From contig NZ_CP151634.1 of NCBI RefSeq assembly GCF_038397725.1, positions 2,542,001 to 2,606,000 on the forward strand: a DNA stretch of 64,000 nt. The letters are read 5' to 3'. A model generated the notes under the pieces. That model searched no databases. It was not told where the DNA came from and saw only the letters and a program-made list of their open reading frames with translations. Origin of the DNA: Microbacterium sp. LWO13-1.2. GTDB lineage: Bacteria; Actinomycetota; Actinomycetes; Actinomycetales; Microbacteriaceae. Shown piece after piece: positions 1-9,048 of this stretch (positions are counted from its first letter, which is position 1; each line of letters begins with the position of its first letter). Made by a program: the position numbers and the translations under genes.

Positions 1-567
1 GGCCTCGACGTCATCGAAGCCGTGTACGAGGTTGCGCGTGGCGTCGTCATCGTCGATGAGGCCTATCAGGAGTTCGCGCCGAAGGAGGCGGCATCCGCGT
101 TGTCCCTCCTCGAAGGACGCCCTCGTCTTGCCGTGTCCCGAACGATGAGCAAGGCGTTCGCCTTCGCCGGTGCGCGCGTCGGCTATCTCGCCGCTGACCC
201 CGCCTTCATCGACGCGTTGCGACTGGTGCGGCTGCCGTATCACCTGAGCGCGCTCACGCAGGCGGCGGCCGTCGCCGCGCTGCGCAACTCCGCGATCATG
301 CTGAGCATGGTCGACGAGATCGTCGAGCAGCGTGATCGCATCACTGCGACGCTGGAGGCGCTCGGATACACGCCGCACGAGTCCTGGTCGAACTTCGTGC
401 TGTTCGGCGGGGTCAGCGACCCCAAGCGCACCTGGCAGCAGCTCTACGACCGCGGTGTCCTCATTCGCGACGTCGGCATCCCCGGGCACCTGAGAGTCAC
501 CGCCGGAACCGAGGCCGAGAGCACCGCATTTCTGGATGCTCTCGCGTCGATAGAATCAGCATCATGA
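1..567 (+). CDS. hisC: Histidinol-phosphate aminotransferase, C-terminal part (5' end outside window)
   Basis: PLP-dependent fold-type I aminotransferase of histidine synthesis (imidazole-acetol phosphate plus glutamate to histidinol phosphate). The frame is open from base 1, so the N-terminal half lies outside the window; 188 residues remain of the usual 350-370. Visible motifs are the PLP-binding aspartate in [10 protein letters not shown] and the Schiff-base lysine in [16 protein letters not shown], followed by the C-terminal small domain ending in a typical RVTAGT segment. Its stop overlaps the hisB start (ATGA), so hisC-hisB-hisH form a translationally coupled operon. The assignment follows from the motifs and from its position before hisB. 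Confidence 0.95.
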   Translation, partial: GLDVIEAVYEVARGVVIVDEAYQEFAPKEAASALSLLEGRPRLAVSRTMSKAFAFAGARVGYLAADPAFIDALRLVRLPYHLSALTQAAAVAALRNSAIMLSMVDEIVEQRDRITATLEALGYTPHESWSNFVLFGGVSDPKRTWQQLYDRGVLIRDVGIPGHLRVTAGTEAESTAFLDALASIESAS

Positions 568-1169
568 GCGCCCCCCGCACCGCCAGTCGCGTCCGCAGCA
601 CGTCGGAGTCCACCGTCGAACTGGAACTGAACCTCGACGGCACCGGTGCGAGCCGCATCGACACGTCCGTGCCGTTCTTCGACCACATGCTCACCGCGTT
701 CGCGAAGCACTCGCTCACCGACCTCACCGTGCGCGCCTCCGGCGACACCCACATCGACGCGCACCACACCGTCGAGGACGTGTCCATCGTCCTCGGGCAG
801 GCGATCGCCGAGGCGCTGGGCGACAAGTCCGGCATCTCACGGTACGGCGATGCGCTCGTTCCACTCGACGAGGCGCTTGCGCAGGCCGTGGTCGACATCA
901 GTGGGCGTCCGTATCTCGTGCATGACGGTGAGCCGGCTGGATTCGAGCACCACCTCATCGGCGGTCACTTCACCGGTTCGCTCGTGCGCCACTCCTTCGA
1001 AGCGATCACCTTCGGCGCCGGACTCACCGTGCACATCCGGGTGCTCGGCGGGCGCGACCCGCACCACATCGCCGAGGCGGAGTACAAGGCGTTCGCTCGC
1101 GCGTTCCGCCAGGCGAAGGCGCTCGACCCGCTCGTCGATGGCATCCCGTCCACCAAGGGTGCACTGTGA
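564..1169 (+). CDS. hisB: Imidazoleglycerol-phosphate dehydratase
   Basis: Dehydrates imidazole glycerol phosphate to imidazole acetol phosphate, the step before HisC; a cytosolic Mn-dependent 24-mer in this family. The 201 residues match the monofunctional family length; there is no fused phosphatase domain of the enterobacterial kind. Metal-binding motifs are present twice, as expected: the HHTVED stretch near residue 70 and the [16 protein letters not shown] stretch near residue 170. The start ATG overlaps the hisC stop by 4 bases and the stop overlaps the hisH GTG, leaving no room for separate ribosome binding sites. Confidence 0.97.
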   Translation: MSAPRTASRVRSTSESTVELELNLDGTGASRIDTSVPFFDHMLTAFAKHSLTDLTVRASGDTHIDAHHTVEDVSIVLGQAIAEALGDKSGISRYGDALVPLDEALAQAVVDISGRPYLVHDGEPAGFEHHLIGGHFTGSLVRHSFEAITFGAGLTVHIRVLGGRDPHHIAEAEYKAFARAFRQAKALDPLVDGIPSTKGAL

Positions 1170-1804
1170 CGCGCACGCCTCGCATCGCCGTCTTCGACTA
1201 CGAGTCCGGCAACGTGCACTCTGCCGTGAAGGCGCTCATCGCCGCCGGCGCGGATGCTGTGCTCACCGGTGACCGCAAAGAGGCGCTCGAGGCCGATGGC
1301 CTCGTCGTTCCCGGCGTCGGTGCCTTCGCGGCCGTCCGAGACGCGCTCAAGGCGCGCGGCGGTGACGAGATCATCGATCGACGTCTCGCCGGGGGGCGTC
1401 CGGTGCTGGGCATCTGCGTCGGGATGCAGGTGCTGTTCGAGCACGGCGTCGAGCGCGGGCAGGATTCCGAGGGCCTCGGCGAGTGGCCTGGTGCGGTGAC
1501 CGAGCTCAACGCGCCGGTATTGCCGCACATGGGCTGGAACACCGTCGAACCCGGTTCGGGAAGCGTGCTCTTCGAGGGCATCGAACAGGAGCGGTTCTAT
1601 TTCGTGCACTCCTACGCCGCGCAGGCCTGGGAACTCGACGTCATCCCACCGTTCCCGCAGCCGGTCCTGACGTGGACCACCTACGGCGATCCGTTCCTCG
1701 CAGCCGTGGAGAACGGACCGCTGTCGGCGACCCAGTTCCACCCCGAGAAGTCCGGCGAGGCCGGAATCCGGCTGCTGCGCAACTGGGTGCAGTCGCTGAC
1801 CTGA
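1166..1804 (+). CDS. hisH: Imidazole glycerol phosphate synthase, glutaminase subunit
   Basis: Class I glutamine amidotransferase subunit that supplies ammonia to HisF for making IGP and AICAR from PRFAR. GTG start overlapping the hisB stop. The catalytic triad is visible: Cys84 in GICVGMQ, and His192 and Glu194 in [10 protein letters not shown]. The 212-residue length is normal. hisF, its partner, is not in the window. The next gene is on the opposite strand, so the hisC-B-H transcript ends here, in a 37-base convergent gap that holds no strong hairpin. Confidence 0.97.
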   Translation: MTRTPRIAVFDYESGNVHSAVKALIAAGADAVLTGDRKEALEADGLVVPGVGAFAAVRDALKARGGDEIIDRRLAGGRPVLGICVGMQVLFEHGVERGQDSEGLGEWPGAVTELNAPVLPHMGWNTVEPGSGSVLFEGIEQERFYFVHSYAAQAWELDVIPPFPQPVLTWTTYGDPFLAAVENGPLSATQFHPEKSGEAGIRLLRNWVQSLT

Positions 1805-1841
1805 TCGCAGTCCGGCCTGGCGACGAACGGTTCCGTTGCTG

Positions 1842-3038
1842 TCAGAGTCCGCGGGCGACGGCTGCCGCGGCCGACAGCCAGGCCCGCTTCGTGACCGGAT
1901 CCAGCGCACCCAGCTTGAGCGCGCCGTCCACGATCCCACGGTCGAACGGGATGGTCACGACTTCGCGTGCAAGAGACCCGTACCCGTCCACGATCTGATC
2001 GACGTCTGCCTGCGATGCCTTGGGATCGGCCTGCGTCACCACGACCACCGACTGTCGGGCCAGCTGCGCTGACCGCGCATCGCGCTCCTCGAGCGCCTCC
2101 AGCAGGAGTGCTCCGGCTTCTGCGTGGTCGTCTCGAGTGGTCGTCGCCACCACGATCTGGTCGGCGCGATCGATCATCCGCAGCCACATCGGATCGGACT
2201 CGTCGTTGCCCGAATCGATGATGATCAGGCGATAGAACTTGGCAGCGACGGCGTGGATCGCGTCGACGTCGTCGGGGTTGAGTCGGTTCTCGTGGGCGAG
2301 CCTGATCGGCTTGGAGCGCAGGACGTCGTACTTCTCCCGCGGCTGGTGGTGGACGAAATGCGCGAGATCGGCAGACTGACCGCGCGCACCGAGCAGCCGC
2401 TCCGTCTCGGGCAGGAGTTCGAGGAGCGTGCGATCGTGCGGGCCGCTTTCCGTGCGCCAGCCGAGGGTGCCCCTGGTCTGATTGTTGTCCCATGCCAGGA
2501 CGCCGGCGCCTCCGTACTGGGCGAAGACCGCCGAGAGGAGCACTGTTGTCGGCGTCTTCCCGGCGCCGCCCTTGCCGTTCACGACCGCGACGGTCCGCGG
2601 GCCTGGCCAGTGCTGGCTGACAGCGTGCTCGTCGTCACGGACCGCCTGCTCGGCGGCGCTCGGACGCAGCGAGAACCCGAGACGATTCAGCGCGCCCCGT
2701 GCGCCGCGGCGGGCCGGCTCCTCGCGCCGCTCCTGATGCAGGAACGACGGCCGCTCCGCGCGGTCCCGCTGCGTGCGGCGTGAGGGCGCGGGTTCTGAGG
2801 CGACTTCGAGCTCGCGCTCCGGTGCCGTGATCAACGGTGCAGCGCTCGGCGTCGCTGCCACCCGCGGAACCTCGCCGGCGGTGATCGGCACGTCGAAGAG
2901 GAGGCCCGCGGGGAGCGGCTCCTCATGGACGCGCTCTTCGAACACGGGTTCGGCGGAGACCGCTTCAGGCACGTTCACGGGTTCGGGGTTGCCACGTCGC
3001 AGCGGACCGACTCCGCGCAGATCAGAATCGTTGGCCAT
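1842..3038 (-). CDS. MinD/ParA-like ATPase with long N-terminal extension
   Basis: A 398-residue deviant-Walker ATPase. Residues 1-115 are low-complexity and charged, with many Pro and Glu, probably disordered. A basic linker (RRGARGALNRLGFSL) then precedes the ATPase domain. Walker A is near 154-163 (NGKGGAGKTPT), the switch region reads WDNNQTRGTLGWR, and the Walker B strand is RLIIIDSGNDES. The basic linker plus the 'RGTLGWR' switch resemble the MinD-like ATPases found beside actinobacterial type VII secretion loci (EspI type) more than plasmid ParA; that comparison is from memory. No ESX gene is visible nearby. The gene sits between hisH and hisA in reverse orientation and so splits the histidine genes. 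Its role is unknown; partitioning or polar localisation is only a family-level guess. Confidence 0.8.
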   Translation of the reverse strand: MANDSDLRGVGPLRRGNPEPVNVPEAVSAEPVFEERVHEEPLPAGLLFDVPITAGEVPRVAATPSAAPLITAPERELEVASEPAPSRRTQRDRAERPSFLHQERREEPARRGARGALNRLGFSLRPSAAEQAVRDDEHAVSQHWPGPRTVAVVNGKGGAGKTPTTVLLSAVFAQYGGAGVLAWDNNQTRGTLGWRTESGPHDRTLLELLPETERLLGARGQSADLAHFVHHQPREKYDVLRSKPIRLAHENRLNPDDVDAIHAVAAKFYRLIIIDSGNDESDPMWLRMIDRADQIVVATTTRDDHAEAGALLLEALEERDARSAQLARQSVVVVTQADPKASQADVDQIVDGYGSLAREVVTIPFDRGIVDGALKLGALDPVTKRAWLSAAAAVARGL

Positions 3039-3117
3039 CGTTCATCGCCCTCCCCGAATCGAACACGGTTGCACACGAGGCTACCCTCTTGCCTTGTGTC
3101 GATCGGTATCGCCCCAT

Positions 3118-3146
3118 TTGAACCGGTCCCGGCGTCGGACTAGTGT
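3118..3146 (+). promoter_or_regulatory. Promoter of priA/hisA
   Basis: A -35 box TTGAAC (3118-3123), a 17-base spacer and a -10 box TAGTGT (3141-3146) form a good housekeeping sigma promoter. Transcription should start near 3153, giving a leader of about 40 bases with a GAGGAC ribosome binding site before the ATG at 3195. This gives hisA its own promoter, which it needs because the minus-strand ATPase separates it from hisCBH. Confidence 0.6.
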
Positions 3147-3194
3147 CGATTCTCGTGCCGATGAATCGGCCGTTCCATTTCACCTGAGGACGAC

Positions 3195-3941
3195 ATGAAC
3201 GACTTCGCGTCAACTCCCACTCTCACCCTGCTCCCCGCAGTCGACGTCGCCGGCGGTAAGGCCGTGCGTCTGACGCAGGGCGAAGCCGGCACCGAGACCA
3301 ACTACGGCGACCCGCTGGACGCCGCAGGGGAGTGGGTCGCGCAGGGTGCGAAGTGGATCCACCTGGTCGACCTGGATGCGGCCTTCGGTCGCGGCAGCAA
3401 CACGCCGATCCTGCGCAAGGTGATCAAGCAGTTCCGCAACGTGAACGTCGAGCTCTCCGGCGGCATCCGTGACGACGCCACGCTGGAAGCGGCCCTGGAG
3501 AGCGGGGCGACGCGCATCAACCTGGGCACCGCAGCGCTGGAGAACCCCGAGTGGGCCGCCGACGTCATCGGACGTTACGGCGAGGCGATCGCCGTCGGCC
3601 TTGACGTGCGCGGTACGACGCTTGCGGCGCGCGGCTGGACCAAGGAGGGCGGCGACCTCTGGGAGGTGCTCGACCGTCTCGAGGAGGCCGGCTGCAGCCG
3701 CTACGTCGTGACCGACGTCACCAAGGACGGCACACTGCGCGGCCCGAACCTCGAACTTCTCCGCGAGGTCGTGGCGCGCACTCCGAAGCCCGTCGTCGCC
3801 TCGGGTGGTATCTCCAGCCTCGATGACATCGCGGCCCTCCGCGAACTGGTGCCGTTGGGCGTCGAAGGCGCCATCGTCGGCAAGGCCCTCTATGCCGGCG
3901 CCTTCACGCTGGCTGAGGCGCTGGATGTCGCAGGAGACTGA
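3195..3941 (+). CDS. priA: Phosphoribosyl isomerase (HisA/PriA)
   Basis: A TIM-barrel isomerase converting ProFAR to PRFAR in histidine synthesis. In many actinobacteria the same enzyme (PriA) also isomerises phosphoribosyl anthranilate for tryptophan synthesis. The N-terminal catalytic aspartate lies in [15 protein letters not shown] and the second one in [17 protein letters not shown], a segment typical of the PriA branch. The phosphate-binding loops SGGIRDD and ASGGISS are also present. At 248 residues the length is normal. Dual activity is inferred from the subfamily and not shown here. An SseB-family gene begins inside its last 17 bases. Confidence 0.93.
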   Translation: MNDFASTPTLTLLPAVDVAGGKAVRLTQGEAGTETNYGDPLDAAGEWVAQGAKWIHLVDLDAAFGRGSNTPILRKVIKQFRNVNVELSGGIRDDATLEAALESGATRINLGTAALENPEWAADVIGRYGEAIAVGLDVRGTTLAARGWTKEGGDLWEVLDRLEEAGCSRYVVTDVTKDGTLRGPNLELLREVVARTPKPVVASGGISSLDDIAALRELVPLGVEGAIVGKALYAGAFTLAEALDVAGD

Positions 3942-4746
3942 CGGCGCCTGCGATCACGGCTCGGGCGCGGCCGGCGATTCGGCAGCACCGGGCGCGGCCG
4001 GCGATTCGGCAGGCGTCCCCTGGGAGGGGCGCAGCTTCGAGGCGAATCCGCACGCCGCCGACGACGGTTCCGCCGATCCCGTGCTGCTCGATGCCCTGCT
4101 GCGCTTCCGCGCGGGGCAGGGGAGTCAGGCTGAGGTCGTCGATGCCTTCCGAAATGCGCGTGTTCTCATCCCGCTCGTCGCCGAGAAAGGCGAGGAGGGC
4201 ATCGCCCCGAACGGCTTGACGGTCGACAAGACGCAGGAACTGTCGATCGTGACGGTGGCTGCTCCCGACGGCCGTCGTGTGCAGCCGGTGTTCTCCTCGG
4301 TCGCGGCGATGTCGAAGTGGGATGCCACGGCGCGGCCGATCCCGGTCGAAGCCGTGCGTGCGGCCCTGGCAGCGTCCGCAGAGGACACTGACCTGATCGT
4401 GCTGGACCCCACATCCGACACCGAGTTCGTCATCCGTCGCCCGGCAGTCTGGGCGATCGCGCAGGGGCACGCCTGGGAGCCGAGCTTCCTGTCGCCGGAG
4501 GTCTTCGCAGCTCTCCAGGAGAGCATCGGGCACGAACTCGCGGTGATCGATGTCGCTGTCGCTGCCGGCGACCCCGACGCGCGCCTGCGGGGACCCGAGC
4601 TCATCGTGATCCTCGAGCTCGTCGACGGCCTGGAGCGTGAGGTTCTCGACGCCGTGCTCGACCGACTGGCGCAGCGCTGGGCCTCCGACGATCGCATCGC
4701 CGTCCTCGCGGACTCCCTCACCGTCAAGCTCCGCCGCAGCGCCTGA
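3925..4746 (+). CDS. SseB-family protein
   Basis: A 273-residue protein of the SseB family (named after a Salmonella enhanced-serine-sensitivity locus, not the type III secretion chaperone); molecular function unknown. The first 30 residues are Gly/Ala/Asp-rich. The SseB core follows: [32 protein letters not shown] and later [24 protein letters not shown], a typical family signature. I chose ATG 3925 because it overlaps the hisA stop by 17 bases; longer upstream extension would run inside hisA. It is coupled to hisA and ends 7 bases from the convergent DUF1844 gene. Confidence 0.85.
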   Translation: MSQETDGACDHGSGAAGDSAAPGAAGDSAGVPWEGRSFEANPHAADDGSADPVLLDALLRFRAGQGSQAEVVDAFRNARVLIPLVAEKGEEGIAPNGLTVDKTQELSIVTVAAPDGRRVQPVFSSVAAMSKWDATARPIPVEAVRAALAASAEDTDLIVLDPTSDTEFVIRRPAVWAIAQGHAWEPSFLSPEVFAALQESIGHELAVIDVAVAAGDPDARLRGPELIVILELVDGLEREVLDAVLDRLAQRWASDDRIAVLADSLTVKLRRSA

Positions 4747-4753
4747 CTGCCGG

Positions 4754-5146
4754 CTAGTTGACCGGGCCCGTCCACTTCTCGCCGGGCCCCTTGCCGATCG
4801 GGTCGGGGATGACGGATGCTTCGCGGAATGCGAGCTGCAGCGACCGGAGGCCGTCGCGGAGCGACCGCGCGTGCATATCGCTGATCTCCGGGGCGCCGGC
4901 GGTGATGAGTCCGGCGAGGGCGTTGATGAGCTTGCGCGCCTCATCGAGATCGAGCTCGGCATCCGGGTCGTGCGCCAGGCCGACCTTGACGGCGGCGGCA
5001 CTCATCAAGTGCACGGCGGCTGTCGTGATCACTTCGACGGCTGGGACATCGGCAATGTCCCTCGTGGCGGAAGACGCTGCCTCCTCCTGCCGTGCCCAGC
5101 GCTCTTCGCGCTCGCGATCTGCCTGGTCCTGACCCTGAGTCGTCAC
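4754..5146 (-). CDS. DUF1844 family protein
   Basis: A 130-residue acidic protein with GTG start. The recognisable core runs from about residue 38 (VEVITTAAVHLMSAAAVKVGL) through the LDLDEARKLINALAGLI segment, typical of DUF1844, small mostly helical proteins of unknown function often encoded beside infC in actinobacteria. It is transcribed away from infC, so its start and the infC promoter share the short interval around 5146-5170. The N-terminal 35 residues are charged and probably disordered. Confidence 0.85.
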   Translation of the reverse strand: MTTQGQDQADREREERWARQEEAASSATRDIADVPAVEVITTAAVHLMSAAAVKVGLAHDPDAELDLDEARKLINALAGLITAGAPEISDMHARSLRDGLRSLQLAFREASVIPDPIGKGPGEKWTGPVN

Positions 5147-5163
5147 TTCGCCTTGCCTTCTGT

Positions 5164-5422
5164 TAGACTTTGTCGGGCTCCGGAGCGTAAATGCTCCGGT
5201 ACGAAAGAGGATTCACTTCCCACCCGCGCTTGCCGTTCCAGGCTACCGGGTCGAGCACTCCGCCGGCTCCGTCCGGTAGTTCGGTCAGATCCGCGAGGAA
5301 ACCTGTCCGATGTCAGGGTGCGAAGCCGGTATCTGAATGCCGGTGGGTGGGGGACGATTCCGAATTCGCCCGTGATGCAGAAAGCATCGCGGAGGCCGAA
5401 TCGCATCGTCTAAGGAGCACCT
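5164..5422 (+). promoter_or_regulatory. infC promoter -10 box and long 5' leader
   Basis: A -10 box TAGACT lies at 5164-5169 (I see no convincing -35), predicting a leader of about 245 bases before infC. It is not coding in any convincing way and holds hairpins: CCGGAGC/GCTCCGG at 5180-5186 and 5193-5199, and CGTGATGC/GCATCGCG at 5371-5378 and 5384-5391. The second ends about 20 bases before the AAGGAG ribosome binding site (5412-5417). A structured leader would fit autogenous control of the IF-3/L35/L20 operon, as known in other phyla, but I cannot match it to a named RNA family. Confidence 0.45.
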
Positions 5423-6055
<633 letters not shown>

Positions 6056-6128
6056 GGCCCGCCCACAAGACTCCCGCATTGCGGGTTGACAACGTCGCCT
6101 GAGAAGGCGCCATACGAAGGAAGAGAAG

Positions 6129-6323
6129 ATGCCGAAGCAGAAGACCCACTCGGGTGCTAAGAAGCGCTTCAAGATCACCGGCAGCGGCAAGCTGAAGAAG
6201 CAGCAGGCCGGGATGCGTCACAACCTCGAGCACAAGTCGAGCCGTCGCACCCGTCGTCTGAACCAGGACCAGGTGCTCTCGAAGGCCGACACCAAGGTCG
6301 CGAAGAAGCTTCTCGGTCGCTGA
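6129..6323 (+). CDS. rpmI: Ribosomal protein L35
   Basis: A 64-residue, very basic 50S protein beginning [21 protein letters not shown], the family signature. It has a strong ribosome binding site (GAAGGAAGAGAAG) right before ATG 6129. The 73-base gap after infC contains a small CCCGC-ATT-GCGGG hairpin (6073-6085) and a second GC-rich stem near 6098-6110. Whether these bind L20 cannot be judged from sequence alone. Confidence 0.98.
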   Translation: MPKQKTHSGAKKRFKITGSGKLKKQQAGMRHNLEHKSSRRTRRLNQDQVLSKADTKVAKKLLGR

Positions 6324-6353
6324 CGCGCCCGAACGCAGGAATAGGAAGAAGTC

Positions 6354-6740
6354 ATGGCAAGAGTAAAGCGGGCGGTAAACGCCCACAAGAAGCGTCGCGT
6401 CATCCTCGAGCGCGCCTCCGGCTACCGTGGTCAGCGTTCGCGCCTGTACCGCAAGGCCAAGGAACAGGTCATCCACTCCCTGGTCTACTCGTACCGGGAT
6501 CGCCGCAAGCGCAAGGGCGACTTCCGCCGCCTGTGGATCCAGCGCATCAACGCCGCTGCACGCCAGAACGGCATGACCTACAACCGTTTCATCCAGGGCC
6601 TCGGCCTCGCGGGCGTCACGGTCGACCGTCGTATGCTCGCCGACCTCGCGGTCAACGACGCAGCGACGTTCACGTCTCTCATCGAGACGGCTAAGAAGGC
6701 TCTGCCTTCCGACGTCAACGCACCGAAGTCGGCCGCGTAA
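6354..6740 (+). CDS. rplT: Ribosomal protein L20
   Basis: A 128-residue early-assembly 50S protein that binds 23S rRNA; it represses its own operon in several bacteria. The basic N-terminal arm ([18 protein letters not shown]) and the globular domain with [19 protein letters not shown] are both complete. It lies 30 bases after rpmI and is the last gene of the infC operon, followed by a strong terminator. Confidence 0.98.
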   Translation: MARVKRAVNAHKKRRVILERASGYRGQRSRLYRKAKEQVIHSLVYSYRDRRKRKGDFRRLWIQRINAAARQNGMTYNRFIQGLGLAGVTVDRRMLADLAVNDAATFTSLIETAKKALPSDVNAPKSAA

Positions 6741-6765
6741 GCAGCTCTTCCGTCGCGCACGCGAC

Positions 6766-7227
6766 TCAGATCAGAGGGCGCTCTCCTTCGGGAGGGCGCC
6801 CTCTGGCGTCTTCCCGCATCGGCCGCTTCGCGCGGAGCATCCGCCCGAGCACGCCCTCGGTGATGTGAGCGAGCAGCACCGCGGATGCGTAGACGAGCAG
6901 GTCACGCGGGTCGAACCCCGAGCCGAAGACCAACTGCACGGGTGGGAACACGGAGCTCCACGCCCGGGGGAGACCCGTGAGCTGCAGCAGTTCGATCGCG
7001 AAGCACACGGCGACGGCGCCCGTCGCCCTCCACGCAGCGGGGCGACGCGGGAAGACGACAGCCACGAACAGATAGATCATCACCGCATAGAGGGCATCGC
7101 CCACGATGTCGCCGACCATGCCTTCGCCGAAGCGGTGCACGAGAAGCCCCGCGCCGATCGTGATGGCGATGAGGGCGACGAGCGTGACCCGGCGTGCTCT
7201 CGTCGCGGCAGGGGCATCCGTCGTCAT
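6766..7227 (-). CDS. DUF2809 family membrane protein
   Basis: A 153-residue protein with about four hydrophobic segments: near 13-30 (TLVALIAITIGAGLLVH), 38-58, 68-85 and 105-122. The 'VCFAIELLQLTGLP' stretch in the third segment and the 'FDPRDLLVYASAVLLA' stretch in the fourth are hallmarks of DUF2809, inner-membrane proteins of unknown function. The gene converges on rplT, and the bidirectional hairpin at 6772-6805 lies within its last codons, so its C-terminal residues (GRPPEGERPL) are encoded by the terminator stem. Confidence 0.75.
   Translation of the reverse strand: MTTDAPAATRARRVTLVALIAITIGAGLLVHRFGEGMVGDIVGDALYAVMIYLFVAVVFPRRPAAWRATGAVAVCFAIELLQLTGLPRAWSSVFPPVQLVFGSGFDPRDLLVYASAVLLAHITEGVLGRMLRAKRPMREDARGRPPEGERPLI
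6772..6805. terminator. Strong hairpin terminator of the infC-rpmI-rplT operon
   Basis: A 15-bp stem pairs 6772-6786 with 6791-6805, closed by a TTCG tetraloop at 6787-6790 (CAGAGGGCG at the base). One position is a U-G pair; the rest are Watson-Crick. No T-tract follows on the + strand, which is common in high-GC actinobacteria. It lies 32 bases after the rplT stop and inside the 3' end of the converging DUF2809 gene. Confidence 0.85.
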
Positions 7228-7310
7228 CGACGCACCCTATCGAGCCCATCTGGATCTGCCCCGAGTAGCGTGGCGACCCGGAGTGTCTCCGCGGGAGCCG
7301 ACGTACTCTC

Positions 7311-7316
7311 TAGACT
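7311..7316 (+). promoter_or_regulatory. -10 box of the TrmH-family methyltransferase gene (leaderless)
   Basis: TAGACT ends 6 bases before the GTG at 7323, so transcription probably starts at or next to the start codon. There is no Shine-Dalgarno sequence in the 10 bases before the GTG. Confidence 0.55.
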
Positions 7317-7322
7317 GAGAAC

Positions 7323-8135
7323 GTGCTGGAGAACCCCCGCTCCCCCCGAGTCCGTGCCGTCGCGAAACTGACCAAGCGCAGCGCGCGCACCGAGACCGGC
7401 CTGTTCCTTCTTGAAGGTCCGCAGGCCGTCCGTGAGGCGCTGACCTATCGACCCGAATCGATCGTCGACCTGTTCGCCACCCCTACGGGGTGGGAGAAGC
7501 ATCCCGACATCCGCGCCGCGGCGGCAGAGAACGCCGTCGTGGTCGAGTACGTCACCGAGTACGTCCTCAACGCGATGGCAGACACCGTCACCCCTCAGGG
7601 GCTCGTCGCGGTGGTGCGCCAGACTCCGACGTCGGTGCGCGAGATCTTCGCTGCCTCTCCTCGTCTGGTCGCGATCTGCGAGGAGGTGCGCGATCCTGGA
7701 AACCTCGGGACGATCATCAGGGCAGCGGATGCCGCAGGTGCCGACGCCGTCGTACTGACCGGCCGCACCGTCGATCCGTACAACCCGAAGGTGGTGCGCG
7801 CCACCACCGGGTCCCTGTTCCACCTGCCCGTATCTGTGGGCGGTGATCTGTCCGATGTCATCAAGCGTGCACATGCGGCCGGGCTCAACATCCTCGCCGC
7901 AGACGTCAAGGGCGATGACCTGCTGCAGGCCCGTTCCGAGGGCGTGCTGGCCGAGCCGACAGCCTGGCTGTTCGGAAACGAGGCGCATGGACTCGAGGAC
8001 AGCGCGTTGTCGCTCGCCGATCGGGTCCTCCGGCTGCCGATCTTCGGCCGCGCCGAATCGCTGAACCTGGCGACCGCGGCCAGCGTCTGCCTCTATGAGA
8101 GCGCCTTCTCGCAGCGCGCCGACGCCACCCGCTGA
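7323..8135 (+). CDS. TrmH/SpoU-family RNA 2'-O-methyltransferase
   Basis: A 270-residue SPOUT methyltransferase that should methylate ribose 2'-OH in rRNA or tRNA with SAM. The N-terminal substrate-binding domain includes GLFLLEGPQAVREAL. The C-terminal trefoil-knot domain carries the three SpoU motifs: EEVRDPGNLGTIIRAADAAG near 120, LFGNEAHGL near 218, and LPIFGRAESLNLATAASVCLYE near 240. Position after rplT and before pheST matches the gene called tsnR in mycobacteria, but the target nucleotide cannot be told from sequence. GTG start chosen from the -10 spacing. Confidence 0.9.
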   Translation: MLENPRSPRVRAVAKLTKRSARTETGLFLLEGPQAVREALTYRPESIVDLFATPTGWEKHPDIRAAAAENAVVVEYVTEYVLNAMADTVTPQGLVAVVRQTPTSVREIFAASPRLVAICEEVRDPGNLGTIIRAADAAGADAVVLTGRTVDPYNPKVVRATTGSLFHLPVSVGGDLSDVIKRAHAAGLNILAADVKGDDLLQARSEGVLAEPTAWLFGNEAHGLEDSALSLADRVLRLPIFGRAESLNLATAASVCLYESAFSQRADATR

Positions 8136-8168
8136 GCACCAGCCGCACAGCGACGCCGCGGATCGCGC

Positions 8169-8186
8169 GGTTACAAGTGTGTAACC
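8169..8186. promoter_or_regulatory. Operator-like palindrome upstream of gluABCD
   Basis: A perfect inverted repeat GGTTACA-AGTG-TGTAACC lies about 50-67 bases upstream of the gluA start. It contains GTTAC-N6-GTAAC and AC-N9-AC, the half-site spacings described for the nitrogen regulator GlnR in Streptomyces and Mycobacterium. Its distance from the predicted start of transcription suits an activator. Assignment to GlnR is an inference; a TetR- or GntR-type repressor site would look similar. Confidence 0.45.
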
Positions 8187-8223
8187 ACATCGAGTTGCTC
8201 TCGTCTGCGTGAGCGTCAACTCC

Positions 8224-8229
8224 TAGGGT
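8224..8229 (+). promoter_or_regulatory. -10 box of gluA (leaderless)
   Basis: TAGGGT stands 6 bases before ATG 8236, the spacing for a leaderless mRNA. There is no clear -35 box at the right distance, which fits an activator-dependent promoter with the palindrome at 8169-8186. Confidence 0.45.
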
Positions 8230-8235
8230 GGGGGC

Positions 8236-9006
8236 ATGGCACAAAGCAATGGCGCGCCGCGCGAAGGCGGTACCCCCCTGGTGGTGGTGGACAACGTCCA
8301 GAAGCACTACGGCGATTTCCAGGCTCTGACCGACATCGACCTGACCGTCAACTCCGGTGAGGTCGTCGTCGTGATCGGTCCGTCCGGCTCGGGAAAGTCG
8401 ACGCTGTGCCGCACGATCAACCGCCTGGAGACGATCACCAGCGGCACGATCAGCATCGACGGCAAGGCGCTGCCCGCCGAAGGCAAGGGCCTCGCCAACC
8501 TCAGGGCTGACGTCGGCATGGTCTTCCAGTCGTTCAATCTCTTCGCGCACCTCACGATCCTCGAGAACGTGACGCTCGGACCGATCAAGGTCCGCGGCCT
8601 CAAGAAGGCGGATGCCGACAAAGAGGCGATGGCGCTGCTCGAACGCGTGGGCGTCGCGAAGCAGGCGTCGAAGCTTCCCGCACAGCTCTCCGGTGGTCAG
8701 CAGCAGCGTGTCGCGATCGCCAGGGCTCTGGCGATGCGCCCCAAGGTGATGCTCTTCGACGAGCCGACCAGCGCGCTCGACCCCGAGATGATCAACGAGG
8801 TCCTCGACGTGATGGTCGGACTCGCGCAGGAGGGGATGACGATGATCGTCGTCACCCACGAGATGGGCTTCGCGCGCAAGGCCGCCGATCGGGTCGTCTT
8901 CATGGCCGACGGGCGCATCGTCGAAGAGGCGACGCCCGAGGAGTTCTTCACGAACCCGAAGAGCGACCGTGCCAAGGACTTCCTCTCGAAGCTCCTCACC
9001 CACTGA
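8236..9006 (+). CDS. gluA: Glutamate-type amino acid ABC transporter, ATP-binding protein
   Basis: A 256-residue ATPase subunit that powers import of glutamate or related polar amino acids at the cytoplasmic face. Walker A is GPSGSGKST near residue 50, the Q-loop is [12 protein letters not shown], the ABC signature is [15 protein letters not shown] near 155, Walker B is [12 protein letters not shown], and the H-loop is VVTHEMG. It is first in a gluA-B-C-D operon with the order known from Corynebacterium. The hydrophilic first 15 residues are extra to the family core. Confidence 0.93.
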   Translation: MAQSNGAPREGGTPLVVVDNVQKHYGDFQALTDIDLTVNSGEVVVVIGPSGSGKSTLCRTINRLETITSGTISIDGKALPAEGKGLANLRADVGMVFQSFNLFAHLTILENVTLGPIKVRGLKKADADKEAMALLERVGVAKQASKLPAQLSGGQQQRVAIARALAMRPKVMLFDEPTSALDPEMINEVLDVMVGLAQEGMTMIVVTHEMGFARKAADRVVFMADGRIVEEATPEEFFTNPKSDRAKDFLSKLLTH

Positions 9007-9048
9007 ACTTTTCTGACCCTGCATTCACAGCACACGAAGGAGACGCAC

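Noticed and set aside
6086..6117. An internal promoter (TTGACA) between infC and rpmI
   Set aside because: The only possible -10 (CATACG) is 19 bases away and poor; the TTGACA overlaps a hairpin end.
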